Shown here piece by piece: positions 46,565-55,601 of a DNA stretch of 64,000 nucleotides (positions within the stretch are counted from its first letter, which is position 1; each line of letters starts with the position of its first letter). The stretch is from Bradyrhizobium elkanii WSM2783 (lineage in GTDB: Bacteria; Pseudomonadota; Alphaproteobacteria; Rhizobiales; Xanthobacteraceae): NCBI RefSeq assembly GCF_000472865.1, contig NZ_AXAP01000002.1, positions 1-64,000 of the forward strand, in the 5' to 3' direction. Below the pieces are notes generated by a model that searched no databases, was not told the DNA's origin, and saw only the letters and a list, made by a program, of their open reading frames with translations. A program made the translations under genes and the position numbers.

Positions 46565-48274
46565 ATGGCGCCCGCGCCAAATCAAGGCTCTTCGATTGCT
46601 GCGATCGCGGGCGGCCTGGCCGCGATCGGCATCTGGCGGCTGCTCGCCGTCGCTGCGCCACAGATGGCGGCGCTCGGGATCATGGTGCAGACCGAGACCG
46701 ATTTCGGCTCGCGACTCTGCTTCCTGTTGTCCTGGGGCATCCTGAACTTCTTCTTCATCGCGCTGCTGCGGCGGCCGGCGCTATCGGGGGCGCTGTCGCT
46801 GACGCTGGTGGTGGCGCTGGTGCTGCTCTCGCGGTTCAAGCACGAAGTCGTGCAGATGACTGCGAACTTCGTCGACCTGATGGTGGTCGACCACGACACC
46901 GCGTCCTTCCTGCTGACAATCTTCCCGAACCTGCGCTGGTCGTTGATCGGCGCAGGCGCCGTCACGCTGCCCTTGATGTATGCGCTGTGGTGGCTCGATC
47001 CGTTCCGCGTCCGCCGCCTGCCGGCGCTGGCCTGCAAATTGGCGTGCCTTGCCGCACTGGCAGGATACGCCGTCACCTGGCCGGACGAGGATTGGCGCGG
47101 CTATTACGACGACGGCTATCTCTCGAAATTCGCCCGCTCCGCCGTCACGGCGGCTTCCGATTTCATCAACTATGGCTTCATGGAGTCGGACGCGGTCGCG
47201 AGCGAGCACCTCAAGATTCCGCTGGTGGACTCCTGCCATCCGGCCGGCCGCCGGCCGAACATCATCCTGATCCACGATGAATCGAGCTTCGATATCCGCG
47301 CGGCCGAAGGCGTCAAGGTGCCGCCGGGCTACGGCGCGCAGTTCAGGTCCTATGACGGCGTCGAGCGAAAATTCCTGGCCGAGAGCAATGGCGGGCCGAG
47401 CTGGTTCACCGAATACAACGTGCTCGCCGGGCTCTCTTCGCGCTCCTTCGGCCGTTTCGCCTATTTCGTCACCCGCATCGCCTCCGGCCGCGTCGAGCGC
47501 GGGCTGCCGCTTGCGCTCCGCCGCTGCGGCTACAACACGCTTTCGCTCTATCCGGCGTTCGGCGCGTTCATGAGCGCGCGCAGCTTCCAGGCCACGACCG
47601 GCATCCAGCGCTTCTACGATGCGCGCGATCTCCGCGCCAAGGATGTCGAGCCCGACCGCTTTTTCTACGACAAGGCGCTGCGGCTGATGGCCGAGCAGCC
47701 GCCCGGCGCGCCGCAGTTCACCTTCGTCTATCTCGCCGCCAACCATTTCCCGTGGAAGACGGCGTTGCGCCCCGACCTGACGCCGTCCTGGCGCCCGCTC
47801 GGCAACGCGCCCGTCATCGATGAATATCTGCGCCGGCAGGTGATGAGCGCGACTGACTACGCCGCCTTTGTCGCGGGACTGAAGAAGAAGTTTCCGGCGC
47901 AGCCGTTCCTGATCGTTCGCTACGGCGATCACCAGCCGGAATTCGCGCCGCATCTTCTCGACCCGAGCCTCGATGCGGCCGGCATCGGCAAGAAGCTCGA
48001 GACGTATGACCCGCGCTATTTCGCGACCTATTACGCGATCGATGCCATCAATTTCGAACCGGTGAAATCAGCGGCCGTAATGGACACGATCGATGCGGCC
48101 TATCTGCCGCTGGTGATCCAGGAAGCCGCCGGCATTCCGCTCGATCCCTCGTTCGAGGAGCAGAAGCACATCATGCTCCGCTGCAACGGCCTGTTCTATG
48201 CCTGCAAGGACGGCGCCGAGGCCCGCCGCTTCAACCGCCTCCTGATCGACGCGGGTGTGATCAAGGGGTTGTAG
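46565..48274 (+). CDS. Membrane sulfatase-like (alkaline phosphatase superfamily) protein
   Basis: 569 residues from ATG at 46565. The N-terminal 190 residues hold about five membrane helices. A periplasmic domain follows with the NIILIHDESSFDIRA metal-binding start (NVxxIxxES-like), GGPSWFTEYNVLAGLSSRSFG, where the nucleophile Ser/Thr is expected, and RYGDHQPEFAPHLL, the Asp-His metal ligands near the end. This is the plan of LTA synthase and phosphoethanolamine/phosphoglycerol transferases, so a role modifying glycans or lipids outside the inner membrane is likely; the substrate is unknown. The longer frame starting in tetR was rejected. Confidence 0.82.
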   Translation: MAPAPNQGSSIAAIAGGLAAIGIWRLLAVAAPQMAALGIMVQTETDFGSRLCFLLSWGILNFFFIALLRRPALSGALSLTLVVALVLLSRFKHEVVQMTANFVDLMVVDHDTASFLLTIFPNLRWSLIGAGAVTLPLMYALWWLDPFRVRRLPALACKLACLAALAGYAVTWPDEDWRGYYDDGYLSKFARSAVTAASDFINYGFMESDAVASEHLKIPLVDSCHPAGRRPNIILIHDESSFDIRAAEGVKVPPGYGAQFRSYDGVERKFLAESNGGPSWFTEYNVLAGLSSRSFGRFAYFVTRIASGRVERGLPLALRRCGYNTLSLYPAFGAFMSARSFQATTGIQRFYDARDLRAKDVEPDRFFYDKALRLMAEQPPGAPQFTFVYLAANHFPWKTALRPDLTPSWRPLGNAPVIDEYLRRQVMSATDYAAFVAGLKKKFPAQPFLIVRYGDHQPEFAPHLLDPSLDAAGIGKKLETYDPRYFATYYAIDAINFEPVKSAAVMDTIDAAYLPLVIQEAAGIPLDPSFEEQKHIMLRCNGLFYACKDGAEARRFNRLLIDAGVIKGL

Positions 48275-48286
48275 GGCACGCAGCCG

Positions 48287-48368
48287 CGTAGGGTGGGCAA
48301 AGCGAAGCGTGCCCACCACTCCTAGCGGAGTGCTTGATGGTGGGCACGCTGCGCTTTGCCCACCCTAC
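48287..48368. repeat. Palindromic repeat, 'GGTGGGCAAAGCG' family, copy 2
   Basis: GTAGGGTGGGCAAAGCG...CGCTTTGCCCACCCTAC outer arms, inner GTGCCCACC/GGTGGGCAC. Between convergent genes. Confidence 0.85.
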
Positions 48369-48374
48369 AATGCC

Positions 48375-49934
48375 TCACTTCTTCCCGATCTTTTCCCACA
48401 GCCAGCGCGCGACGGCGTCCGGCGAGGACGAGCCATCATTGCCGGCGGCGCGCAGATTCGCTTCCCGCATCGTCGCGATGTCGATCCGCCCGAGCAGTGG
48501 CTGCAATGCCGCGCGCAGCTTGGTGTCATCCTTGCGCTTGGGCGCCAGCAGCATCACTGCGTCATAGGGCGGGATCGCGTGCTTGGGATCGCCGAGCACC
48601 ATGAGATCGTATTTCGCGATCAGCCCGTCGCTGGTATAGCCCGCGATCACATCGACCTCGCCGGAGGCGACGGCGGCATACATGAAGTCCGGCTGCATCT
48701 GCCGCTGCGTGCGGAACGACAATCCGTAGGCCTGCTTGATGCCGGCCCATTCCGGCCGCGAGAAGAATTCGTAGTCGCCGGCGATCGACAGTGACGGCGC
48801 AAGCGCGGCGAGATCGGCGATGGTATGGATGCCGAGCGCTTCCGCGCGCTGCTTCGGCATGATGAGAGCGTAGGCGTTCGCAAAGCCGAGGTCGCCGAGC
48901 AGGGTGATGTCCTGTTTCGCCAGGATCGACTTCAAGTCGGCGAGCAGCTCTTCGCGCGGCCGGATGTCGGTGTGGTGGAACTGGTTGGCCCACAGCGTGC
49001 CGGAATAGTCGACATAGACGTCGATATCGCCGGCCTTGAGCGCATCGAAGATCACGCTGGAGCCGAGGCCTGCGCGCGTGGTCGCGGAAAGCCCGTCCGC
49101 GTTCAGCCGCTGCGCGATCAGCGCCGCCAGCACATATTGCTCGGTGAAGGTCTTCGCGCCGACGACATAGCTCGATGCCGAGCGCGCCATCGCAGGCACC
49201 AGCGTCGCTGCGACAAGCGCCGCGATGCCGACGCCGCCGAGCGCGGCACGCAGCCGGCTGCGGTGGCGCAGGCCGTTCTCGATCAGCGCCAGCAGCTGGT
49301 CGACGGCGAGCGCCAGCGCCGCGGCGGCGAGGCAGCCGAACACGACGAACACCCAGTTCTGGGTCTGCAGTCCCGCAAAGATGTAATTGCCGAGGCTGGT
49401 CTGCCCGATCGGCGTCGACAGCGTCGCGGTGCCGATCACCCACACCGCCGCGGTGCGGATGCCCGCCATCATCACCGGCAGCGCCAGCGGCAGCTCCACC
49501 ATGAACAGCGATTGCCGTTCCGTCATGCCGACGCCCTGCGCTGCCTCCGTCAGCGCCGGGTCGACGCCCGACAGGCCGGTGATGGTGTTGCGGAGCACCG
49601 GCAGCATCGAATAGAGCGCGAGCGCCAGCACCGCCGGCAGAAATCCGAAGGCGGAGAAATCGAAGCCGAACCAGGACAGCGTCAGCGCCGCGAGCACCAA
49701 TAGCAGCGGATAGAACAGCGCCAGCAGCGCCAGCCCCGGCACGGTCTGCACGATAGAGGCAAAGCCGAGCAGCGCGCCGCGCAGCACTGGCCGGTTGCGT
49801 GCGAGGATCGCCAGCGGCAGGCTGACGATCAGCCCGAGCGCGAGCGCGGCGAGGCTTACGCGCACATGGTTGCCGAGATAATCGGGCAGATGCGCGAGCG
49901 CTTCGCTCCAGCGCGGATCGGAAAACAGGTTCAT
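48375..49934 (-). CDS. Fused permease / substrate-binding protein of a choline or glycine betaine type ABC importer
   Basis: 519 residues. Residues about 1-225 are a ProW/OpuB-type permease with the coupling loop GVDPALTEAAQGVGMTERQSLFMVELPLALPVMMAGIRTAAVWVIGTATL. A further helix follows (LGGVGIAALVAATLVPAMA, about 235-253), then an OpuAC-type binding domain (YVVGAKTFTEQYVLAALIAQRLN ... DVYVDYSGTLWANQF). The helix probably tethers the binding domain on the periplasmic side, as in fused OpuA-like systems. Four-base overlap with the ATPase gene. Ligands may be choline, betaine or another quaternary amine. Confidence 0.87.
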   Translation of the reverse strand: MNLFSDPRWSEALAHLPDYLGNHVRVSLAALALGLIVSLPLAILARNRPVLRGALLGFASIVQTVPGLALLALFYPLLLVLAALTLSWFGFDFSAFGFLPAVLALALYSMLPVLRNTITGLSGVDPALTEAAQGVGMTERQSLFMVELPLALPVMMAGIRTAAVWVIGTATLSTPIGQTSLGNYIFAGLQTQNWVFVVFGCLAAAALALAVDQLLALIENGLRHRSRLRAALGGVGIAALVAATLVPAMARSASSYVVGAKTFTEQYVLAALIAQRLNADGLSATTRAGLGSSVIFDALKAGDIDVYVDYSGTLWANQFHHTDIRPREELLADLKSILAKQDITLLGDLGFANAYALIMPKQRAEALGIHTIADLAALAPSLSIAGDYEFFSRPEWAGIKQAYGLSFRTQRQMQPDFMYAAVASGEVDVIAGYTSDGLIAKYDLMVLGDPKHAIPPYDAVMLLAPKRKDDTKLRAALQPLLGRIDIATMREANLRAAGNDGSSSPDAVARWLWEKIGKK

Positions 49935-50719
49935 GCGGCGCCGTCCCGCGGCAGCAATTTGCCGAGCCGTTCCGCCTGCCGCCGCGGCGTGTGCAGGAGT
50001 TTTTCGACGTAAGGATCGTTGCTTTCGGAAAGCTCCCCTGGGGTGCCCTGCGCCAGCAGCCTGCCTTCGTGCATGACAGCGACGCGGTCGGCGAGCAGCA
50101 GCGCTTCCGTCATGTCATGGGTGATCATGATCGTGGTCAATTTGAGCCTGCGATGCAATTCGCGGAAATCATCGCCGAGCGCGTCGCGGGTGAGGGGGTC
50201 GAGCGCCCCGAACGGCTCGTCCATCAGCACGATGCGGGGCCGTGCGGCCAGCGCCCGCGCGACGCCGACGCGCTGCCGCTGGCCGCCGGAGAGTTCGCTC
50301 GGCAGCCGCTCCCGATATTGCCCGCCGTCGAGTTGCACCAGTTCGAGCAGTTCGTCGACGCGTGCTGCGATCTCCGCCGCCGGCCAGCCGAGCAGCTTCG
50401 GCGTGATGCCGATATTGGCGCCGACGGAAAGATGCGGAAACAGCCCGCCGCTCTGGAAGACATAGCCGATGCGCCGCCGCAGGCCGATCGGATCGACATT
50501 GCGCACGTCCTCGCCCTCGACCGTGACGCTGCCGCGGTCGGCCTCGATCAGCCGGTTGGCGAGCCGCAGCAGGGTGGTCTTGCCCGAGCCGGAGCCGCCG
50601 ACGATGGCGAGGAACTCGCCCTCGGCGACATCAAGCGAGACGTCGTCGACCGCGACCACGCCGCCATTGGCGAAGGTCTTGCCGACCTTGGTGTAGGCAA
50701 TGAGTGGTCCGTTGGACAA
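49931..50719 (-). CDS. ABC transporter ATP-binding protein, OpuBA/ProV type
   Basis: 262 residues, TTG start at 50719 (no good ATG nearby upstream). Walker A GGSGSGKTT, signature LSGGQRQRVGVARALA, Walker B IVLMDEPFGALDP, switch His in MITHDMTEALLLADR. Lacks the C-terminal CBS regulatory domains of osmoregulated OpuAA/ProV proteins, so osmotic control through CBS is not expected. Overlaps the fused permease gene downstream (ATGA). Divergent from another ABC operon starting at 50842. Confidence 0.88.
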   Translation of the reverse strand: MSNGPLIAYTKVGKTFANGGVVAVDDVSLDVAEGEFLAIVGGSGSGKTTLLRLANRLIEADRGSVTVEGEDVRNVDPIGLRRRIGYVFQSGGLFPHLSVGANIGITPKLLGWPAAEIAARVDELLELVQLDGGQYRERLPSELSGGQRQRVGVARALAARPRIVLMDEPFGALDPLTRDALGDDFRELHRRLKLTTIMITHDMTEALLLADRVAVMHEGRLLAQGTPGELSESNDPYVEKLLHTPRRQAERLGKLLPRDGAA

Positions 50720-50841
50720 TGCCGTTCAAACCTCGCGCTGCGCCCTGCCTTAAGAGATCACAGATCAACTAGCATGTCGCGATGCTGCGTTGAACTTGTC
50801 CGCACGAGAGGCTAAGGCATCCTCCCGAACAGGGAGGGAAC

Positions 50842-51669
50842 GTGGTGGACACGGCCAGGCCAACAGCGGTGGCGCTTGACGATGCGACGGTGGCGTTTCG
50901 CCTCGCCAATGCCCGCGTCTACACCGCGGTCGAAAAGGCGCGCCTTGCGGTCGCCCATGGCGAATTCGTCGCGATCGTAGGTCCCACCGGCTGCGGCAAG
51001 TCGACCTTGCTGAACGTGGCCGCCGGCCTGCTCAAGCCGGCCGCGGGCGCGGTCAGGATCTTCGACCAGCCGCTCACAGGATTGAACCGCGACGCCGGCT
51101 ACCTGTTCCAGGCCGATGCGCTATTCCCCTGGAAGACCGCGATCGACAATGTCGCGATCGGGCTCGAGATCAAGGGCACGCCGCGGGCGAAGGCGCTGGA
51201 ACAGGCGCAGGCCTGGCTGACCTCGGTCGGGCTTGGCGCATTCGCAAACCGCTATCCGCACATGCTCTCGGGCGGCCAGCGCAAGCGCGTCGGCCTTGCG
51301 CAGGTGCTGATCCGCGATCCAAAGATCCTCCTGATGGACGAGCCGTTCGGCCCGCTCGATGCCCAGACCCGGCAGGTGATGGGCAATCTGCTGCTCGAAC
51401 TCTGGACTGCCGACCGCAAGGCGGTGCTGTTCGTCACCCACGACCTGGAGGAGGCGATCGCGCTCGCCGACCGCGTCGTCATCATGTCGGCCGGCCCTTC
51501 CTCGCGCATCATCGGCGACTGGCGCGTGGAGCTGCCGCGCCCGCGCGACATCTTCGAGGTGCGGCTGGACAAGCAGTTTCACGAACTGCATCGCGAAATC
51601 TGGGGCGTGCTGAAGGAAGAGGTGATGAAGGGTTACGCGCAATCATCGCAAGCTGCGGGAGCCGAGTGA
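50842..51669 (+). CDS. ABC transporter ATP-binding protein, NitT/TauT type
   Basis: 275 residues, GTG start at 50842 with GGGAGGGAAC upstream. Walker A GPTGCGKST, Q-loop YLFQADALFPWKT, signature LSGGQRKRVGLAQVLI, Walker B ILLMDEPFGPLDA, switch VTHDLEEAIALAD. This layout is typical of nitrate, sulfonate, taurine and related importers. The stop overlaps the permease ATG (TGATG at 51667-51671). Confidence 0.9.
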   Translation: MVDTARPTAVALDDATVAFRLANARVYTAVEKARLAVAHGEFVAIVGPTGCGKSTLLNVAAGLLKPAAGAVRIFDQPLTGLNRDAGYLFQADALFPWKTAIDNVAIGLEIKGTPRAKALEQAQAWLTSVGLGAFANRYPHMLSGGQRKRVGLAQVLIRDPKILLMDEPFGPLDAQTRQVMGNLLLELWTADRKAVLFVTHDLEEAIALADRVVIMSAGPSSRIIGDWRVELPRPRDIFEVRLDKQFHELHREIWGVLKEEVMKGYAQSSQAAGAE

Positions 51670-52451
51670 TGTCCCGCGCTGCGCTCCTGCTCTGCCAGGT
51701 CCTGGTCGCTGTCGTCGCGCTGGCGCTGTGGCAGGTCTTTACCACAGTCCCGCTGTTCGGCCGCATCCTGCTGCCGCCATTCTTCTTCTCCAATCCCATC
51801 GATGTCTTCGACCAGATCGTCAAATGGTTTTCGACCGGCGTGATCTGGAAGCATCTTGCGATCACGCTGTGGGAATCGATCCTCGCTTTCGTGATCGGCT
51901 CGTCCCTCGGCGTTCTGGTCGGCTTCTGGTTCGCGCGCCAGCCGCGCGTCGCCGCGGTATTCGACCCTTACGTGAAGATGACGAACGCCCTGCCGCGCGT
52001 CGTGCTGGCGCCGATCTTCGCGCTATGGTTCGGCCTCGGCATCTGGTCCAAGGTCGCGCTCGGCGTCACCCTCGTTTTCTTCATCGTGTTCTTCAACGTC
52101 TATCAGGGCGTCAAGGAAGTGAGCTCGACCGTGCTCGACAATGGCCGCATGCTCGGCATGAGCGAGCGGCAATTGATGCGGCATGTCTATTGGCCGTCGG
52201 CGTTGTCGTGGATGTTCTCCTCGCTGCATACGTCCGTCGGCTTTGCGGTGGTCGGCGCCGTCGTCGGCGAATATCTCGGCGCCGCTGCCGGCCTCGGCTA
52301 TCTGATCCAGCAGGCCGAGGGCGTGTTCGACGTCGCCGGCGTCTTCGCGGGCATGTTCGTGCTGTCGGCCTTCGTGATCCTGATCGACATGGCCGTGACG
52401 CTGGTCGAGCGGCGCCTGCTGGTCTGGCGACCGACGGTACGCGCATTGTAG
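51669..52451 (+). CDS. ABC transporter permease, NitT/TauT type
   Basis: 260 residues from ATG at 51669. Six membrane segments, with the EAA coupling loop region VSSTVLDNGRMLGMSERQLMRHVYWPSALSWMFSSLHTSVGFAVVGAVVGEYLG. It forms a homodimeric channel. The binding-protein gene for this importer lies 170 bp downstream, after an intergenic palindrome, which may tune its separate expression. Confidence 0.9.
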   Translation: MSRAALLLCQVLVAVVALALWQVFTTVPLFGRILLPPFFFSNPIDVFDQIVKWFSTGVIWKHLAITLWESILAFVIGSSLGVLVGFWFARQPRVAAVFDPYVKMTNALPRVVLAPIFALWFGLGIWSKVALGVTLVFFIVFFNVYQGVKEVSSTVLDNGRMLGMSERQLMRHVYWPSALSWMFSSLHTSVGFAVVGAVVGEYLGAAAGLGYLIQQAEGVFDVAGVFAGMFVLSAFVILIDMAVTLVERRLLVWRPTVRAL

Positions 52452-52455
52452 GCTT

Positions 52456-52537
52456 GTAGGGTGGGCAAAGCGTAGCGTGCCCACCTTTCTCGCACCGACC
52501 GTGGATGGTGGGCACGCTTCGCTTTGCCCACCCTACG
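52456..52537. repeat. Palindromic repeat, 'GGTGGGCAAAGCG' family, copy 3 (inside an operon)
   Basis: GTAGGGTGGGCAAAGCG...CGCTTTGCCCACCCTAC outer arms, inner GTGCCCACC/GGTGGGCAC. This copy separates permease and binding-protein genes of one transporter, all on plus. Confidence 0.85.
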
Positions 52538-52620
52538 GGAGCCGCGCCTCGCAACGACGGCGAAGCCTTCTCAACACCCGCGCGCTACTTTATCCTGCTT
52601 CCAACGGAACGGAGTCGATC

Positions 52621-53646
52621 ATGAGGAAACTGTTCGCCCGCCTCACCGGCGCGCTGCTGGCGCTGGTGCTGACGTCATCTCTTGCCGCAGCGCAAAGCAA
52701 GGTCACGATCGCGGTCGGCGGCGGCGCCTGCCTGTGCTATCTGCCGACGGTGCTGGCCAAGCAACTCGGCGAATATGAGAAGGCGGGGCTTGCGGTCGAG
52801 CTGGTCGATCTCAAGGGCGGTTCGGATGCGCTGAAAGCCGTGCTCGGCGGCAGCGCCGACGTCGTCTCGGGCTATTTCGATCACTGCGTCAATCTCGCCG
52901 CCAAGCGGCAGGAATTGCAGGCTTTCGTGGTCTATGACCGCTATCCCGGCCTGGTGCTGGTGGTGTCGCCCAAGCACACCTCAGAGATCAATTCGATCAA
53001 GGATCTCGCCGGCAAGAAGATCGGCGTCAGCGCGCCCGGCTCCTCGACTGACTTCTTCCTGAAATATCTGCTCAAGAAGAACGGGCTTGATCCCACCAGC
53101 GCCTCCGTGATCGGCGTCGGCCTGGGCGCGACAGCGGTCGCGGCGATGGAGCAGGGCCAGATCGATGCCGCCGTGATGCTCGATCCCTCCGTCACCGTGC
53201 TGCAGGGCAACCATGCCGACCTGAAGATCCTGAGCGACACCCGCACCCAGCACGATACGCTTGCGGTGTTCGGCGGCGAATATCCGGGCGGCGCGCTCTA
53301 TTCGACGGCGGCCTGGGTCAAGTCACACGAGAAAGAGGCGCAGGCGCTCACCAATGCGATCCTGGCCACGCTCGCCTGGATCCATTCGCATTCGCCGGAA
53401 GACATCATGGCCAAGATGCCCGACGAGATCGTCGGCAAGAACAAGGCGCTCTATCTCGCCGCGCTGAAGAACACGATCCCGATGTATTCGGAGACCGGCA
53501 AGATGGATCCGAAGGGCGCCGACGCGGTGCTGGCGGTGTTCAGCGAGGGGTCGCCGGAAGTCGCCAAGGCCAATATCGACGTCAGCAAGACCTACACCAA
53601 CAGACTGGTCGAGCAGGCGAAGACCACAGGGCAGGGTGCGAAGTAA
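52621..53646 (+). CDS. ABC transporter substrate-binding protein, NitT/TauT type, Cys-rich N-terminus
   Basis: 341 residues. Signal peptide to about residue 25 (SSLAAAQS). The mature N-terminus reads KVTIAVGGGACLCYLPTVLAKQ with two cysteines one residue apart, and a third lies in YFDHCVNLAAKRQ. The rest follows the NMT1/NitT fold (GGSDALKAVLGGSADVVSG; LVLVVSPKHTSEINSIKDLAGKKIGVSAPGSSTDFFLKY). The cysteines sit where ligand-binding residues normally lie, so they could bind a metal, thiol or sulfur compound. The substrate is unknown. Confidence 0.87.
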   Translation: MRKLFARLTGALLALVLTSSLAAAQSKVTIAVGGGACLCYLPTVLAKQLGEYEKAGLAVELVDLKGGSDALKAVLGGSADVVSGYFDHCVNLAAKRQELQAFVVYDRYPGLVLVVSPKHTSEINSIKDLAGKKIGVSAPGSSTDFFLKYLLKKNGLDPTSASVIGVGLGATAVAAMEQGQIDAAVMLDPSVTVLQGNHADLKILSDTRTQHDTLAVFGGEYPGGALYSTAAWVKSHEKEAQALTNAILATLAWIHSHSPEDIMAKMPDEIVGKNKALYLAALKNTIPMYSETGKMDPKGADAVLAVFSEGSPEVAKANIDVSKTYTNRLVEQAKTTGQGAK

Positions 53647-53656
53647 GCCCTCGTCA

Positions 53657-54358
53657 ATGACGCCACCTTCCATTCATCGCGTTACCGCGCTCGATCTCAA
53701 GGTGCAGCCATGGGCGTGGCCGTTCGCACAAGAACGCCGCGCCGAGATCGATGCGCATTTCGCGGAGGCACAGCGCGAGCGGCCAAACCTCTGGAACGGC
53801 CGTGTTCTGCTGGGCCGCAGTGCCACGTTCGAAGGCGAGCGCCTGAGCGCGAGCTATTTCGAGACCGATTTTGCGAGCTTCCTCGCCTGGCGCGACTGGG
53901 GCTTTCCCGATAGGGGCGTGTTCAACGGCTTTGGCATGGGCGCGCTGCTGGCAAGCGATGGCGCGTTCGTGCTTGGCGAAATGGGGCATCACACCTCCAA
54001 CCCCGGACGGGTCTACTTCCCGTCGGGCACGCCTGATCTCGATGACATCAGGGGCGAGACGCTCGATATTGCCAGCAGCGTCGCACGCGAGGTGGAGGAG
54101 GAGACCGGACTCACCGCTGCCGACTATCGTCCCGATGCGCATTGGGATTGCGTCTTCACCGGCGTCGCCATCGCCATGATGCGGGTCCTCTATGTCGACA
54201 TGCCCGGCGATGCCTTACGCGCTCGCATTGAAAGCAATCTTGCCTCGCAGGAAGACCCCGAATTGGCGGCGATCCATCTGGTGCGCGATTTTAGCGACCT
54301 CACTGCCGCGATGCCGCGCTTCGTCACCGCTTTCATCGAGATGCATCTGAGCAGGTAA
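53657..54358 (+). CDS. NUDIX hydrolase
   Basis: 233 residues from ATG at 53657. The NUDIX helix region reads GETLDIASSVAREVEEETGLT, with an intact REUxEExGU core; the upstream Gly-x5-Glu part is imperfect (Leu where the first Glu is expected). The N-terminal 120 residues form a separate conserved domain (WPFAQERRAEIDAHFAEAQRERPNLWNGRVLLG). Such two-part proteins act on nucleoside diphosphate derivatives, but the substrate is not known. It follows the binding-protein gene by 10 bp and precedes the PPK2 gene by 10 bp. Confidence 0.82.
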   Translation: MTPPSIHRVTALDLKVQPWAWPFAQERRAEIDAHFAEAQRERPNLWNGRVLLGRSATFEGERLSASYFETDFASFLAWRDWGFPDRGVFNGFGMGALLASDGAFVLGEMGHHTSNPGRVYFPSGTPDLDDIRGETLDIASSVAREVEEETGLTAADYRPDAHWDCVFTGVAIAMMRVLYVDMPGDALRARIESNLASQEDPELAAIHLVRDFSDLTAAMPRFVTAFIEMHLSR

Positions 54359-54368
54359 GAAAGGGCCC

Positions 54369-55316
54369 ATGGGCAAGAAATCGAAGCTGCTGGCTGACGA
54401 GCTGAAACCTTTTGTGTCACCGTTCCGCATCGACGGGTCGGAGCAGTTTCACCTCAAATCGCTCAAGACCAATGAGAAGGGCGGCATCGACAAGGCAGCG
54501 GGTGAAGAGATCATCGAGGCCAATCGCAGGCGGCTGAACGATTTCCAGGAGAAGCTCTACGCCCAGGACCGCTGGTCGCTGCTTCTGATCTTCCAGGGTA
54601 TGGATGCCGCGGGCAAGGATTCCGCGATCAAGAGTGTGTTCGAGGGCGTCAATCCGCAGGGCTGCGAGGTCACCTCGTTCAAGGAGCCGTCGTCCAAGGA
54701 GCTCGACCACGATTTCATGTGGCGTTCGATGATCGCGCTGCCAGAGCGCGGCCGCATCGGCATCTTCAACCGCTCCTATTATGAGGAATGCCTGGTGGTG
54801 CGCGTGCATTCCGAAATCCTTGCCAAGCAGAAGATTCCGCCGCGGCTGGTGACCAAGAACATCTGGCGCGAACGCTTCGAGGACATCTCGGCGATCGAGC
54901 GCTACCTCTCGCGCAACGGCATCGTGGTCTTGAAGTTCTTCCTCAACGTCTCCCGGCAGGAGCAGCGCGCGCGCTTCCTGGAGCGGCTGGAGGAGCCGTC
55001 GAAGAACTGGAAGTTCTCGATGGCCGACATCACTGAGCGCGCGCTGTGGCCGCGCTACATGGCCGCCTACCAGGACATGATCCGCCACACCGCAACCCGC
55101 GCCGCGCCGTGGCACGTCGTACCAGCCGACCACAAATGGTTCGCCCGCGTGGTGATCGGCTCCACCATCGTCAGCGCACTCGAGAAGCTCGATCTGCATT
55201 TCCCGAAAGTCGACGAGTCCGAGCGCAGCGAGTTCAAACGCGTCCGCGAGGCCCTGCTGGCGGAAGGCAAGGGCGGGGCGGGGAAGAAGGCGAAGGCAGG
55301 AAACAGGGCGAAGTAG
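54369..55316 (+). CDS. Polyphosphate kinase 2 family protein (polyphosphate:nucleotide phosphotransferase)
   Basis: 315 residues. P-loop-like Walker A FQGMDAAGKDSAIKSVFEGVNPQG near residue 75, the DxxMWR-type segment HDFMWRSMIALPERGRIGIFNRSYYEECLVVRVH, and later SKNWKFSMADITERALWPRYMAAYQDMI, as in PPK2 proteins. The domain moves phosphate between polyphosphate and nucleotides. The size and motif context suggest the class that also accepts AMP or ADP, but subclass assignment needs alignment. The C-terminus is Lys/Gly-rich. Confidence 0.9.
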   Translation: MGKKSKLLADELKPFVSPFRIDGSEQFHLKSLKTNEKGGIDKAAGEEIIEANRRRLNDFQEKLYAQDRWSLLLIFQGMDAAGKDSAIKSVFEGVNPQGCEVTSFKEPSSKELDHDFMWRSMIALPERGRIGIFNRSYYEECLVVRVHSEILAKQKIPPRLVTKNIWRERFEDISAIERYLSRNGIVVLKFFLNVSRQEQRARFLERLEEPSKNWKFSMADITERALWPRYMAAYQDMIRHTATRAAPWHVVPADHKWFARVVIGSTIVSALEKLDLHFPKVDESERSEFKRVREALLAEGKGGAGKKAKAGNRAK

Positions 55317-55324
55317 GTCTCAGC

Positions 55325-55411
55325 CGTCATGGCCGGGCTTGTCCCGGCCATCCACGTCCTTGCCGTGGCAGCAAAGAACGTGGATGCCCGGCACAAGGCC
55401 GGGCATGACGG
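55325..55411. repeat. Palindromic repeat, 'CATGGCCGGGCTTG' family, copy 3
   Basis: CCGTCATGGCCGGGCTTG and AAGGCCGGGCATGACGG arms, inner CCATCCACG/CGTGGATG. Eight bases after the PPK2 stop. Confidence 0.85.
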
Positions 55412-55494
55412 AGTACGATGGCTTGACGGCTACGAAGCCGCGTGGCGGCGGAGCCCGGGTATTTAGGTCAGCCCCACTGACCATCTTTTTACCG

Positions 55495-55523
55495 TTGCGG
55501 CCGGCCGCTCTCTTCGTCTAGAA
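55495..55523 (+). promoter_or_regulatory. Possible promoter of the leuA leader
   Basis: TTGCGG at 55495-55500, 17-bp spacer, CTAGAA at 55518-55523. It would start transcription near 55530, just before the nested hairpin that precedes the leader peptide. The match to consensus is moderate. Confidence 0.4.
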
Positions 55524-55532
55524 ACGGCCCGC

Positions 55533-55587
55533 GGAGGTGGCCTCGGCAACCAACCATCAATGGTTTTGACCGAGGATTTGGGCCTCC
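55533..55587 (+). promoter_or_regulatory. Nested 5'-UTR hairpin ahead of the leu leader peptide
   Basis: Three stacked stems: GGAGG (55533) with CCTCC (55583), CCTCGG (55541) with CCGAGG (55570), and AACCA-TCAA-TGGTT (55552-55565). It ends 14 nt before the leader ATG. It may place or pause the transcript, or protect its 5' end. Confidence 0.5.
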
Positions 55588-55601
55588 AAAGGGTGCTGGC
55601 A

